From Nannochloris sp. 'desiccata' (Eukaryota > Chlorophyta > Trebouxiophyceae > Chlorellales > Chlorellaceae): a stretch of 64,000 nucleotides of DNA. Below are positions 45,521 to 55,226 of the stretch, piece after piece (position 1 is the stretch's first letter; each line of letters starts with the position of its first letter). The translations under genes and the position numbers were made by a program. Location of the stretch: the NCBI GenBank assembly GCA_019044685.2, contig JAGTXX020000015.1:2089452-2153451 (forward strand). Reading direction: 5' to 3'. The notes under the pieces were generated by a model that saw only the letters and a list, made by a program, of their open reading frames with translations, did not search any database and was not told the DNA's origin.

Positions 45521-47520
45521 CATGCGTATCAATCAAATGTGCTGGCGAGGGTATGACCGGTTTGGGGCAGTTTTGACCTGGGGCAGGTGACATTGTCATA
45601 ATGAGGGAGCGGCGTCGGGGATGGGTGGAGCAGCTCATGCCCACTGCTGCTCCTCCAAGATGGCCGGATTCCCGGTCAAGGAGGCCGGATTCCCGGTCAT
45701 GCGTCTTAAACAAATGTGCTGGCGAGGGCACGACCTGTTTGGGGCAGTTTTAGTAGAGGCATCACAGGTACCTTAGAGATTCTCTTGAGCGCTTGGCCCT
45801 AATGAGAGTCATGTTGACTGCTGCTCCTCCAGGGTGGCCGGATTCCCGGTCAAGGAGGCTGGATTCCCGGTCATGCGTCCTAATCAAATGTGCTGGCGAG
45901 GGAATGACCTGTTTGGCGCAGTTTTGACCTGGGGCAGGTGACATTGTCATTATGAGTGGGCGGCGTCGGGGATGGGTGGAGCAGCTCATGCCCACTGCTG
46001 CTCCTCCAGGGTGGCCGGATTCCCGGTCAAGGAGGCCGGATTCCCGGTCATGCGTCCTAATCAAATGTGCTGGCGAGGGTATGACCTGTTTGGGGCAGTT
46101 TTAGTAGAGGCATCACAGGTACCTTAGAGATTCTCTTGAGCGCTTGGCCCTAATGAGAGTCATGTTGACTGCTGCTCCTCCAGGGTGGCCGGATTCCCGG
46201 TCAAGGAGGCTGGATTCCCGGTCATGCGTCCTAATCAAATGTGCTGGCGAGGGTATGACCTGTTTGGCGCAGTTTTGACCTGGGGCAGGTGACATTGTCA
46301 TTATGAGTGGGCGGCGTCGGGGATGGGTGGAGCAGCTCATGCCCACTGCTGCTCCTCCAGGGTGGCCGGATTCCCGGTCAAGGAGGCCGGATTCCCGGTC
46401 ATGCGTCCTAATCAAATGTGCTGGCGAGGGTATGACCTGTTTGGGGCAGTTTTAGTAGAGGCATCACAGGTACCTTAGAGATTCTCTTGAGCGCTTGGCC
46501 CTAATGAGAGTCATGTTGACTGCTGCTCCTCCAGGGTGGCCGGATTCCCGGTCAAGGAGGCTGGATTCCCGGTCATGCGTCCTAATCAAATGTGCTGGCG
46601 AGGGAATGACCTGTTTGGCGCAGTTTTGACCTGGGGCAGGTGACATTGTCATTATGAGTGGGCGGCGTCGGGGATGGGTGGAGCAGCTCATGCCCACTGC
46701 TGCTCCTCCAAGATGGCCGGATTCCCGGTCAAGGAGGCCGGATTCCCGGTCATGCGTCCTAATCAAATGTGCTGGCGAGGGCACGACCTGTTTGGGGCAG
46801 TTTTAGTAGAGGCATCACAGGTACCTTAGAGATTCTCTTGAGCGCTTGGCCCTAATGAGAGTCATGTTGACTGCTGCTCCTCCAGGGTGGCCGGATTCCC
46901 GGTCAAGGAGGCTGAATTCCCGGTCATGCGTCCTAATCAAATGTGCTGGCGAGGGAATGACCTGTTTGGCGCAGTTTTGACCTGGGGCAGGTGACATTGT
47001 CTTTATGAGTGGGCGGCGTCGGGGATGGGTGGAGCAGCTCATGCCCACTGCTGCTCCTCCAAGATGGCCGGATTCCCGGTCAAGGAGGCCGGATTCCCGG
47101 TCATGCGTCCTAATCAAATGTGCTGGCGAGGGCACGACCTGTTTGGGGCAGTTTTAGTAGAGGCATCACAGGTACCTTAGAGATTCTCTTGAGCGCTTGG
47201 CCCTAATGAGAGTCATGTTGACTGCTGCTCCTCCAGGGTGGCCGGATTCCCGGTCAAGGAGGCTGAATTCCCGGTCATGCGTCCTAATCAAATGTGCTGG
47301 CGAGGGTATGACCTGTTTGGCGCAGTTTTGACCTGGGGCAGGTGACATTGTCTTTATGAGTGGGCGGCGTCGGGGATGGGTGGAGCAGCTCATGCCCACT
47401 GCTGCTCCTCCAAGATGGCCGGATTCCCGGTCAAGGAGGCCGGATTCCCGGTCATGCGTCTTAAAAAAATGTGCTGGCGAGGGCACGACCTGTTTGGGGC
47501 AGTTTTAGTAGAGGCATCAG
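45486..47520 (+). repeat. 351-bp higher-order satellite, about 5.8 units of two 175/176-bp monomers
   Basis: TAGTAGAGGCATCA recurs at 45751, 46102, 46453, 46804, 47155 and 47506, an exact 351-base period. Within each unit the segment GCAGTTTT...TTCCCGGTCATGCG occurs twice, 176 and 175 bases apart, with two different inner sequences: one has GACCTGGGGCAGGTGACATT, the other TTAGTAGAGGCATCACAGG. So the array alternates two monomer types. Every monomer carries TTCCCGGTCA twice, 21 bases apart, giving 12 site pairs. 351 is a multiple of three, so the same ~106-codon frame reappears on the minus strand in each unit; I treat that as a by-product, not a gene. Confidence 0.95.
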
Positions 47521-47806
47521 CCAGCCAGCTTCAGTTGGAACTTCCGTTAGGAACGAAGAGGAACGAGACCTCTCATTATTATTTATTATGCATTATTATT
47601 TATTATTTAAAATGAATTACTTCAGGTGTATGCTCTAGTTCATTGGGGTGTGTGCTCCAGCTAAACCTTCTTGATTCTTTTGTTCTTGATTCAGTTGGAA
47701 TTTCGGTTGAGATTGTAGAAACTCTCTTCGCTTGAATATTGCACGCTCTAATCTTTATCAGCGATTTGGCAGCATATTTTTATACCCGTTCTAGCGAGCT
47801 GCAGCT
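47521..47806. other. AT-rich leader between satellite and interrupted gene
   Basis: Contains TATTATT-type simple sequence (47575-47610) and two related segments beginning TTCAGTTGGAA (about 47529 and 47691). It must hold the promoter of the interrupted gene if that gene is transcribed. Confidence 0.4.
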
Positions 47807-49886
47807 ATGGATGTCGCTGCTGATGAAAGCCAGACCCATTCCCAGTTCATTACAGAGTCGATGGCTTCCAATAGAGATGAACTTCGCGTAGCAGCGCTCA
47901 AGGAGCTGCAACAGAGAGCCCTTGATAAGTGGGTTGCGCAAAATGGGACGTCAGCTGGGGTGCAAAACTACAAACTCTATAAAAGCATTTCTCAGGAGTT
48001 GGCGGAGACGGAGCAGGGGTTGGATGGAGGCTACCTGTATCCCATGCTGCGTGGACCTGCCCGTGGCAAGCACCTGGTTTTGGAAGATTTACCAAATGCT
48101 GGTGGATTTCGTGTTGACCCCAATATGGATACCATCTCAGCTGTCTTCCCTTCTTTGCTTCAGCTCAGAAATTTGACCGTCGCCCCGCCAAGAATTATAA
48201 AGTAAGTCCACTAAAACAGCCCTTTCTGTGCACGGTGGGTCTAAAAATTAATCGAATACCTGAATACTTGGTAGCTCACATCTCTGCACCTTCTCTTGTG
48301 TTTCTCCAGGGCTTCTCCTGTTCTGGACTCCAAGATCAAGATTGCAAGGAGACTCCGGCCAGATTCAAATGTCTATACCTACTGCAAATCCAGTGGGGCC
48401 AACGAGTACAGCGGGAAAGGTATCTTCAGGCGCATGGGACCTCATACACTGATTGGGAGCGTAGCTACTGAAGCTGGTGGCACCGTACCAGTCTACATGT
48501 GCTCGGCCTGGGCTGGGCCAATGGACGCTGGTGGCTCATTAGTTCAAGATGCTGAAAAAATAGTCAAGACAGCCTTCTCCAGGGTGCTTGAATTCATGTG
48601 CACCATTTTGAATAGTGAGAATTTAGGTGATCATGCTGCAGCAGGTGTGCGCTATTACCATAGCCTACAACCCAGGGAAGAACATTTGTTGCTGTGCCCG
48701 AGGCGGCACGCAACACAAGATGCACAAGCTTTCACTACCTGGAGCAGCGCAGCTCTAGAAGGAATTCACCGCTGCTGGTCAGATCCTAACATGATACAAA
48801 ACTACTGTGATACCTTGGTGAGTACTGGTTCTACAGCAGCTGCTCCTTATCATTTTCTTTCATTTAGGTCCCGCTAGCGATGAACTTTCCCCCCTTTTTT
48901 TTTCTTTCATGTAGAGAAGAAGAACAGTCCCTGAAGACGCTATCGTGTATTTCAGGCGGTGTGCTCAGCATGTTCGCTTTGTGCTGACTGCCCATCTCCG
49001 TAGGTAAGTAAGTGTCTTGCCTGGTCATTTCCCATTGATTTTCAAATCTGCAAGCATGTTGAGTTGAATTTTTCTCCTTTTATTTTTTATTTAATGCTTG
49101 CAGGCACGGGTTAGACCTGCATGGTGGATTCTTTATTCCTGCCGATCGCCAGCAGACAGTTCTAGCTGATAGAGTATCTTGCTTGCAAAGAGTGTTGTTG
49201 GAGTCCCGCCGCCTGCTGGACTCTTTGTTTTTTTCTAGTGGCACCAGCACCAGCAGCTTACGTCGCCCTCAGGCTGCTGCTTGGATTAGAGAAGCTGAGG
49301 CTGAAACTACGGTGCTGCTGTCTCTGGCTGTAGAATTCTCCATAGTGTCCCCAAGGGCAGCTGATGAGACTGGGTGGAAAGCCTTGCCTTGCCCTCCTAT
49401 CATGAATGAAAACACCCCTGATGCAGTAGATCTCCCTCCTGATCAAGCCGATCTGCTTACTAAGCCTAGTACCTATAGGTTGCATTACAGCTCTTGTGAT
49501 CAGTCCTTTCCTCGCTTCTACAATTGTCGTGTAGTGAATGGAGTAGAGGTGCTTTGTGAGACCGACATTGGAGTTGCTCATCTGAAACTGAAACTGTTAC
49601 ATTAAAGTGATCTCTGGCAACAAAATATCGCGTCATCACTCAGGGTTCAGTAGAGCATCCTCTCAAAGTCTACTAGGAGGTATACGAGCCCCATGGCTTC
49701 ATAAAAACAAAAAGAAAAACTAAAGCTAAAAGGAGGCGGGACTCGTTCCGGTAAGTTGAACCCCTAGGAGCTTCCATCCAGCTCCCTTCACAAAAATCAT
49801 CATCAACTTTAATAAACATAAAATAATCTTTGTACATTGCAGATCATCCACCATGGGGTAATGGGATCAGATAGAAAAAGGTAAAT

Positions 49887-52800
49887 TCATGAAGCCCGCC
49901 GCCTCCGGTGCCGTCGTGGTGGCGGTGGGTTAAGTACTCGGTGCTGCTCCTCACACTTCTTGACAAAACTGCCAAGCTGTGTTTGTTGCTGCTCTAAGAA
50001 CTCATTTAAGTTATTATTACTAAAATCTAAACAAGAAAAATCTGCCCTAATGTCATCATAATTAGGGCACTTAAAAACCATATGTTCGACCGTCTCGACA
50101 GTATTCATTTCTTTACCAGCACACTGTTTGCATTCCCTCTCTTCCCTTTTAATGTGAGTCCATCGACCTGTTTCCTCCTTCAGCCAGTGTGAGCCCATTC
50201 TCAGCTGTAATAGTCGCTGTCTACTCCTGAAGCCAGGAATTGTAAGGCAAGCAGCAGCACAATATTCTTTTTCAGGCAACCCATTTCTGATTTCATGAAC
50301 ATACTTGTAAATTTTAGTCCTAGATTCGTCAACATTTTGGATCTCGCTGAGATACCATTGTTTCCATCTTCTACACACTTGATTCACATGTAGTTCACAG
50401 GGTTCTTCTAAAGAAATCACTACTCCAAAAAGACTGAAAGCTCGTTGCAGCTGTGCCGCCCAGCACCGCTGTGCTACTGATGGGATGCTGCCAGGTAATG
50501 GATTTGCTTTAAGCTGGCAATTATCTATAAAAGCATTCTTTAAAATGCTATTAGATGGTGCTTTTACGAGTCCATTGTAAAATCGAGTTAGTCTTTTAAC
50601 CCAACGCAAAGCCAATGGCCACCGGCCAGCTTCCGCAAGGACGATACAACTAGCAGCACTTTTTCGAACTCCAAACAGCCATTTAAGAGCTTGTAGATGA
50701 ACGCGCTCGCAGCTATTTTTTAATGGATCCTGACATAGTAGTTCAGGAGCCCAAACTTCAGCTCCATAGCCAAGCACAGGTTCAACCATCACATCAAAAA
50801 GTCTGAAATTGGTATCTACACCTTTAAGTTCTAATTCTTCCAGTCTTCTCCTGGTAGCATGGTATGCTTTACGGCCGGATAGAGCTCTGGCGGGTACAGC
50901 ATACCTAGATAAAGCATTAGAGCAGTGGAAAATAGTCCCTAAATATTTGAATTGTTCAACTACTTCCACCGTCTCGCCATCGACATACAGCACAGCTGCC
51001 TTTTCTTCTTTTATAGACCGTATTCCGCTAAATAGCATTAATTTAGTCTTAGAAGCATTAACAGTGAGTCCCCACCGAGCAGAAAAATCTTCCAGCAGTG
51101 CCATTTGCTTGCGGAGACCTGGCATCGACGTTGCCGCCTGAACCAAATCATCAGCATACATAAGGCTGCGAAGAGGCATATTATTCAAGGTAGGAAAATC
51201 AAACTCAGTCGATTCACTATTATTTGCTCCAGCAGCAGCTCTCAGCTCATCATCCCAGTCATCCAAGTAAAGACCAAATAAAAGTGGGCTCAGCGGGCAA
51301 CCCTGCTTCACTCCCAATTTAGATTGAAATGTCCTTCCTAGACCCGTAGATGACTTCACACACATAGGAACATCAGCATACATGGCTTTTATGGCATTTA
51401 AGACCCAGCCAGTCACTCCTCTACGCTCAAGTTTAGCCCAAAGCAAGTGGCGGGGAACTGAATCGTATGCTTTCTTAAAATCAACAAAACATGTGTACAG
51501 CCTACCACCTTTCTGGGCCTTTACTCTGTCCGTTAGAGCACGTAGTATAAATGAGGCTGAGGCAGTTCCTTTGCCTCTTCTAAAACCAAATTGACCCTCT
51601 GCTCGCAGCTCCGACGCTTCCGCCCAGCAGCTCGTTCTGATGTCAAGCATAGAACCATGCAGCTTGGCAGCCAAAGTGCCTACTGCTATTCCACGATACC
51701 CATCACAAGTTCTAGTATCACTGCCAGCTTTGGGTATCGCTGTGATGGCGCTCAAAGCCCATGCAGTGGGAAGCTTCCCTACGGCCACCGATGCATTTAA
51801 CAGCTCCAACAGTGTTGGACCTATTTCAGCAATTGCAGATTTTAAAAGCTGAGGTTTGAGGATACCAAGCATGGCAGCACCATTCCTGACCTTCTTGAGT
51901 GCTGCTAACATCTCTTCCATTGAAAAAGGAGTTTGTAGCAGCCCTTCTATACTCTCCGGAGGCGGGACGGTGCCAGGCACAATTGGAGGTACAGGCAGAT
52001 CAGGTGGTTCAGCACCTAGTAGCTGTTCAAAATGATTGCTCAAATCACTTTGTGATACCAAAGTTGGAGAAGGGGGTCTTCTATACTTTTGATAAAACTC
52101 TTTAGGATCAAATTTGAGTAGACGCTCGAGGCGTTTCGCTCCAAGTGATCTTCTCGCTTTTCGTATATTACGATGCGATCTCTTGACGTTATTACGATTT
52201 GTCACGATTGCTTCTACATCACATTCTCTCACAGCTCTCCTATGGGTTGATCTTGCTTGCTTTTGCTGAAGTTTTAGCGCTGGCGGTAATTTATTCATTT
52301 TTCTTGCCCAACGATCTTTATCGGGTGCAGCTCCTTTTATTTTCATTCCGGCAGCTACACATGCATTAGATAACACTTTCCTAAGATCTGCCTCTGCCGT
52401 GTTCAGCATATTTGCATTTTTAGATTCAGCAGTATCGTTCGCTGCAACGCAAATTTGTTCTAGCAGAGGTGCTGCTGCTTGTAATTCTGCTTTAAAGGCA
52501 GGCAGCAGCTTTGGGTCGATAATAAACTCATCTCCAATATTGAAAGAGGGTGTAGAATTAGAAATGCTAAGCTCAACATCATCAGCTTCGTATTCTCCTT
52601 CCATCAGTTCAGACATTGACATGAATTCATTTATCGTCACCGTCACTGCCAAGTGATCTGCTCCTTGAGCAAGTTTTCCACCAACTTTTAGAGACTCAGT
52701 TTTAATAAAAACCTTTGGACATGCTAAAAATAGGTCAATCACTGATGTGGGTTCCTTACTTTTTGAATTAGTCAAGCAAGTAGCAGCAGCGGGAATGTCC

Positions 52801-53492
52801 CCTGCTACTCTGCCGTTGACGACATACAGTCCAGTAAAATCACACAGCTGCAGTAGCTTCTTCCCTCTAGAATTAAGTGATGCATCTACACTGGTCCTTG
52901 GGCAGCATGCATGTACCATATCCTCCTCCATTATCAGCCTGTCAACTCCAGATCCCCTATCAGTGCCGGCAGCACAAAGGCGGTCAAAATCAGGTTCTGT
53001 GCCTATGTGGGCATTAAAATCCCCAGCAACAAGCACTTCTCCCAATCCTCTCGCTATAGATATCTCGTTTTCTAGTTCTTCAAACCAGTCATCTATATTT
53101 TGGGGGCATCCTGGAGTATTATCAGGAGCTGCATAGCAACAGCAGAAAAACTGCACCGGCGCCCGCTCTGATTTTTGGCACTTGATCCATATTACTCCAT
53201 CACTCTCTCTCACTCTCCAAACGTCGATTTTTCCAAAGTTTTCTTGTTTAATATATATAGCTGCACCACCGTATCCCGTTGCCCTTGCTGTAATAGGTCT
53301 TGCTGCTCCATAAGAAAGCTTAAAACCAGGAATATACGGCAACTCTTCCACGTCGTGCAGCCAAATTTCATTCAACATAATAATATCTATATCGTCTTCA
53401 ATCTCAAGGTTCAGCGCTTCTCGCATCAGTTGTCCACGAATGTTCTGAAGCACTAACTTTACTTTACCAATTTCCACCTGATCCCACCTTTC
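49887..53492 (-). CDS. LINE ORF2: endonuclease + reverse transcriptase + CCHC
   Basis: About 1,201 codons after the ORF1 stop; no ATG before codon 23 counting from that stop. An apurinic-like endonuclease comes first: LQNIRG (Asn), LNEIW (Glu), GDFNAHIG, SVIDLFLA and DHLAVTV. The reverse transcriptase follows, with GFRRGKGTASASF, FVDFKKAYDSV, GVKQGCPLSPLLFGLYLD and MYADDLV (catalytic Asp pair near residue 773 from 53477). The C-terminus has a C-x2-C-x12-H-x4-C zinc motif, then Pro/Arg-rich residues. All catalytic residues I can check are intact and the frame has no internal stop, so it may be active. The N-domain starts immediately after the ORF1 stop, in the same frame. Confidence 0.95.
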   Translation of the reverse strand, partial: ERWDQVEIGKVKLVLQNIRGQLMREALNLEIEDDIDIIMLNEIWLHDVEELPYIPGFKLSYGAARPITARATGYGGAAIYIKQENFGKIDVWRVRESDGVIWIKCQKSERAPVQFFCCCYAAPDNTPGCPQNIDDWFEELENEISIARGLGEVLVAGDFNAHIGTEPDFDRLCAAGTDRGSGVDRLIMEEDMVHACCPRTSVDASLNSRGKKLLQLCDFTGLYVVNGRVAGDIPAAATCLTNSKSKEPTSVIDLFLACPKVFIKTESLKVGGKLAQGADHLAVTVTINEFMSMSELMEGEYEADDVELSISNSTPSFNIGDEFIIDPKLLPAFKAELQAAAPLLEQICVAANDTAESKNANMLNTAEADLRKVLSNACVAAGMKIKGAAPDKDRWARKMNKLPPALKLQQKQARSTHRRAVRECDVEAIVTNRNNVKRSHRNIRKARRSLGAKRLERLLKFDPKEFYQKYRRPPSPTLVSQSDLSNHFEQLLGAEPPDLPVPPIVPGTVPPPESIEGLLQTPFSMEEMLAALKKVRNGAAMLGILKPQLLKSAIAEIGPTLLELLNASVAVGKLPTAWALSAITAIPKAGSDTRTCDGYRGIAVGTLAAKLHGSMLDIRTSCWAEASELRAEGQFGFRRGKGTASASFILRALTDRVKAQKGGRLYTCFVDFKKAYDSVPRHLLWAKLERRGVTGWVLNAIKAMYADVPMCVKSSTGLGRTFQSKLGVKQGCPLSPLLFGLYLDDWDDELRAAAGANNSESTEFDFPTLNNMPLRSLMYADDLVQAATSMPGLRKQMALLEDFSARWGLTVNASKTKLMLFSGIRSIKEEKAAVLYVDGETVEVVEQFKYLGTIFHCSNALSRYAVPARALSGRKAYHATRRRLEELELKGVDTNFRLFDVMVEPVLGYGAEVWAPELLCQDPLKNSCERVHLQALKWLFGVRKSAASCIVLAEAGRWPLALRWVKRLTRFYNGLVKAPSNSILKNAFIDNCQLKANPLPGSIPSVAQRCWAAQLQRAFSLFGVVISLEEPCELHVNQVCRRWKQWYLSEIQNVDESRTKIYKYVHEIRNGLPEKEYCAAACLTIPGFRSRQRLLQLRMGSHWLKEETGRWTHIKREERECKQCAGKEMNTVETVEHMVFKCPNYDDIRADFSCLDFSNNNLNEFLEQQQTQLGSFVKKCEEQHRVLNPPPPRRHRRRRAS

Positions 53493-55010
53493 CTATTGCT
53501 TTTTACTTGCTGTCGCTGCCGCCAAGCGGGAACTACATCTCCGAGGTGCCACACTGCCGGGAGTGTTGCCACCATTACCAGCAGTATTTTTGATTGAAAG
53601 AGCTTTTTGATAGGCATTGATAGTTGCATGCAGTTGCTTTATATTGTACTGCGATGTCTTCTCATCTTGCTTATCTAGATTCTTAAGGACAATTTCAGCT
53701 TGAGCAGCTTGCCACTTCAAAAAAGAATCATCTTTATTCAAGCTTTGTTTCTTTCGCTTCCATTTTTTCAAAAGTACTGGAGCCGTCTTAGCTTCTACAA
53801 TCCGGTACGGGATGTTTGGATATTGATAGGCTGGAAATACTGCCCAGTATTGAGTTTTCCCTTGATACGTAGCAGTTTCCAACACAATCTCTTCATTTGG
53901 GGCGGCGGGCTGTTCTTCCTCAAGAAAAGCTAAAATATCTTCTATTGATCGTTCATTTTCCTCATTAGCTTCACTCTGCACTTCCTCAAAAGCTACATTA
54001 TTAATAACTTGAGAGAACCCAGGTGGAGGTGGAGAAAAAGAGGACTTCATAGTGTCCTTAACGTTACTAGAAGGACCTGAATCATCCAAGAGCGGCGATG
54101 GCGATGCCGAAGAAATAGGTGTAGAAATCCGATTTAATGGAGCTGCTACTTTATTTCTTCTCCTGTTTTGAGCTACTTTATGTTCAATAACATGAAGTAC
54201 AGCAGGTGATGGAACATCAGGCACTGGATCTGTGAGTATAGCTGCTCCAATTGGGACAACTTCTGTCTCAAGAACAGAATTGTTGGGAGCTGGAGGTTGC
54301 GGCACCGTTGTCGGTACAGCTGAGACAATTGGATGGGAAGTTTGATTGATATCCAGTGGATCTAAATCTTGAGTATTCCTCTCCCTCCATCTACTTCTAA
54401 CCTCTGCAGGCGCTCTTACTCTGTCCACAGTAATACCAGCAGGCAAGTTTTGCTTTCCCGTCATTATCGCTTGGGCGGAGTCCCGGTCCAGCCACAACCA
54501 CGTCCTAGATCTACTACCTTCCCTCTCACACGTATATTTTACTTGTATTATATTGTCAAGGTGCAGTGGTAGACCTAATTCGCTGTCACAGAGCTGAGCA
54601 AAAGCTCTAGCTGCTGCGGGGCCGTTACGATAACCACGAGCGGGGAATGGCAAACCCAACACTACAATTTCAACTAGCTCTGATGAAGGAACTGACGATG
54701 TCTGCCAGTTATGGCATCCAAAATCGTATTTATGAGGCGCGTAGCGCGTTGAAAATGCACTGTTTTCGCGGACTTGAAAATTCAAATTTTTGGTTCGATC
54801 TGTTGACAGATCATGGTTAAACCTCCAAATTCGACCCTTCTCGTCCTGTGGATATATTTCTACAGTCGTTACCACTCTATATGGGAGCGGGGCAGACCGT
54901 TTTTCGATATTTTTAATTTTGTTGACACATGATCTTATGATCGGCTGTCCGGCAACCAATGCCCAGACTATTAGCAAGGTGATTAGCAGTATTACAATAA
55001 TTAGCAACAT
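53493..55010 (-). CDS. LINE ORF1 with N-terminal membrane-like helix
   Basis: 505 aa from ATG 55010 (an in-frame TGA nine bases upstream confirms this as the first possible Met) to TAG at 53493-53495. Residues 2-22 (LLIIVILLITLLIVWALVAG) are a strong transmembrane or signal-anchor segment, unusual for LINE ORF1. The next ~130 residues contain short beta-strand-like segments (YRVVTTVEIYPQDEKGRIWRF, ELVEIVVLGLPFPARGYRNG). The middle is Pro/Ser-rich (PPPPGF) and the C-terminal part is basic and helical. No zinc knuckle, RRM or esterase motif is recognised. Confidence 0.85.
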   Translation of the reverse strand: MLLIIVILLITLLIVWALVAGQPIIRSCVNKIKNIEKRSAPLPYRVVTTVEIYPQDEKGRIWRFNHDLSTDRTKNLNFQVRENSAFSTRYAPHKYDFGCHNWQTSSVPSSELVEIVVLGLPFPARGYRNGPAAARAFAQLCDSELGLPLHLDNIIQVKYTCEREGSRSRTWLWLDRDSAQAIMTGKQNLPAGITVDRVRAPAEVRSRWRERNTQDLDPLDINQTSHPIVSAVPTTVPQPPAPNNSVLETEVVPIGAAILTDPVPDVPSPAVLHVIEHKVAQNRRRNKVAAPLNRISTPISSASPSPLLDDSGPSSNVKDTMKSSFSPPPPGFSQVINNVAFEEVQSEANEENERSIEDILAFLEEEQPAAPNEEIVLETATYQGKTQYWAVFPAYQYPNIPYRIVEAKTAPVLLKKWKRKKQSLNKDDSFLKWQAAQAEIVLKNLDKQDEKTSQYNIKQLHATINAYQKALSIKNTAGNGGNTPGSVAPRRCSSRLAAATASKKQ

Positions 55011-55036
55011 ATTAGCTTCTCAATCCCATAATTCCT

Positions 55037-55038
<2 letters not shown>

Positions 55039-55079
<41 letters not shown>
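55039..55079. repeat. 41-base T-run (A-run in LINE sense) at the LINE 5' junction
   Basis: Uninterrupted T from 55039 to 55079 directly next to the CATC target duplication. In the LINE's own orientation this is poly(A) at its 5' end. Confidence 0.95.
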
Positions 55080-55226
55080 CATCATCAGAATTGGGGCATG
55101 ATGCGTTCCAATACTGGTGGTGCTGGTGGATTAACTGCTCGTAACATTAAATTACCTGAAGATGGCAGTTTAGATGGTGAATTTGACATTGGTGGTGGCT
55201 TATCTACCTTGGCAGATGAGGTGTTG

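Larger units (their letters stand above)
49583..55079 (-). mobile_element. Non-LTR retrotransposon (LINE), copy 1, apparently full length
   Basis: 5.5-kb minus-strand element with ORF1 and ORF2. Its 3' end (at 49583) is a short CAGTTT hexamer repeat tail after TTTAATGTAA. Its 5' end (at 55079) is a 41-base A-run in element sense. A CATC duplication flanks it (49579-49582 and 55080-55083). It sits antisense inside an exon of the interrupted gene. The 3' ~2.7 kb is nearly identical to copy 2, so at least one insertion is recent. Confidence 0.95.

Noticed and set aside
45762..47486. Series of near-identical ~100-106-codon minus-strand frames every 351 bp
   Set aside because: They result from a repeat unit length divisible by three; each ends at the same stop and has no protein family look, so they are satellite DNA and not genes.
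45486..47520. CRISPR-like appearance (short repeats at regular spacing)
   Set aside because: Repeats are 175/351-bp satellite units in a eukaryotic subtelomere; there are no unique spacers and no cas genes.
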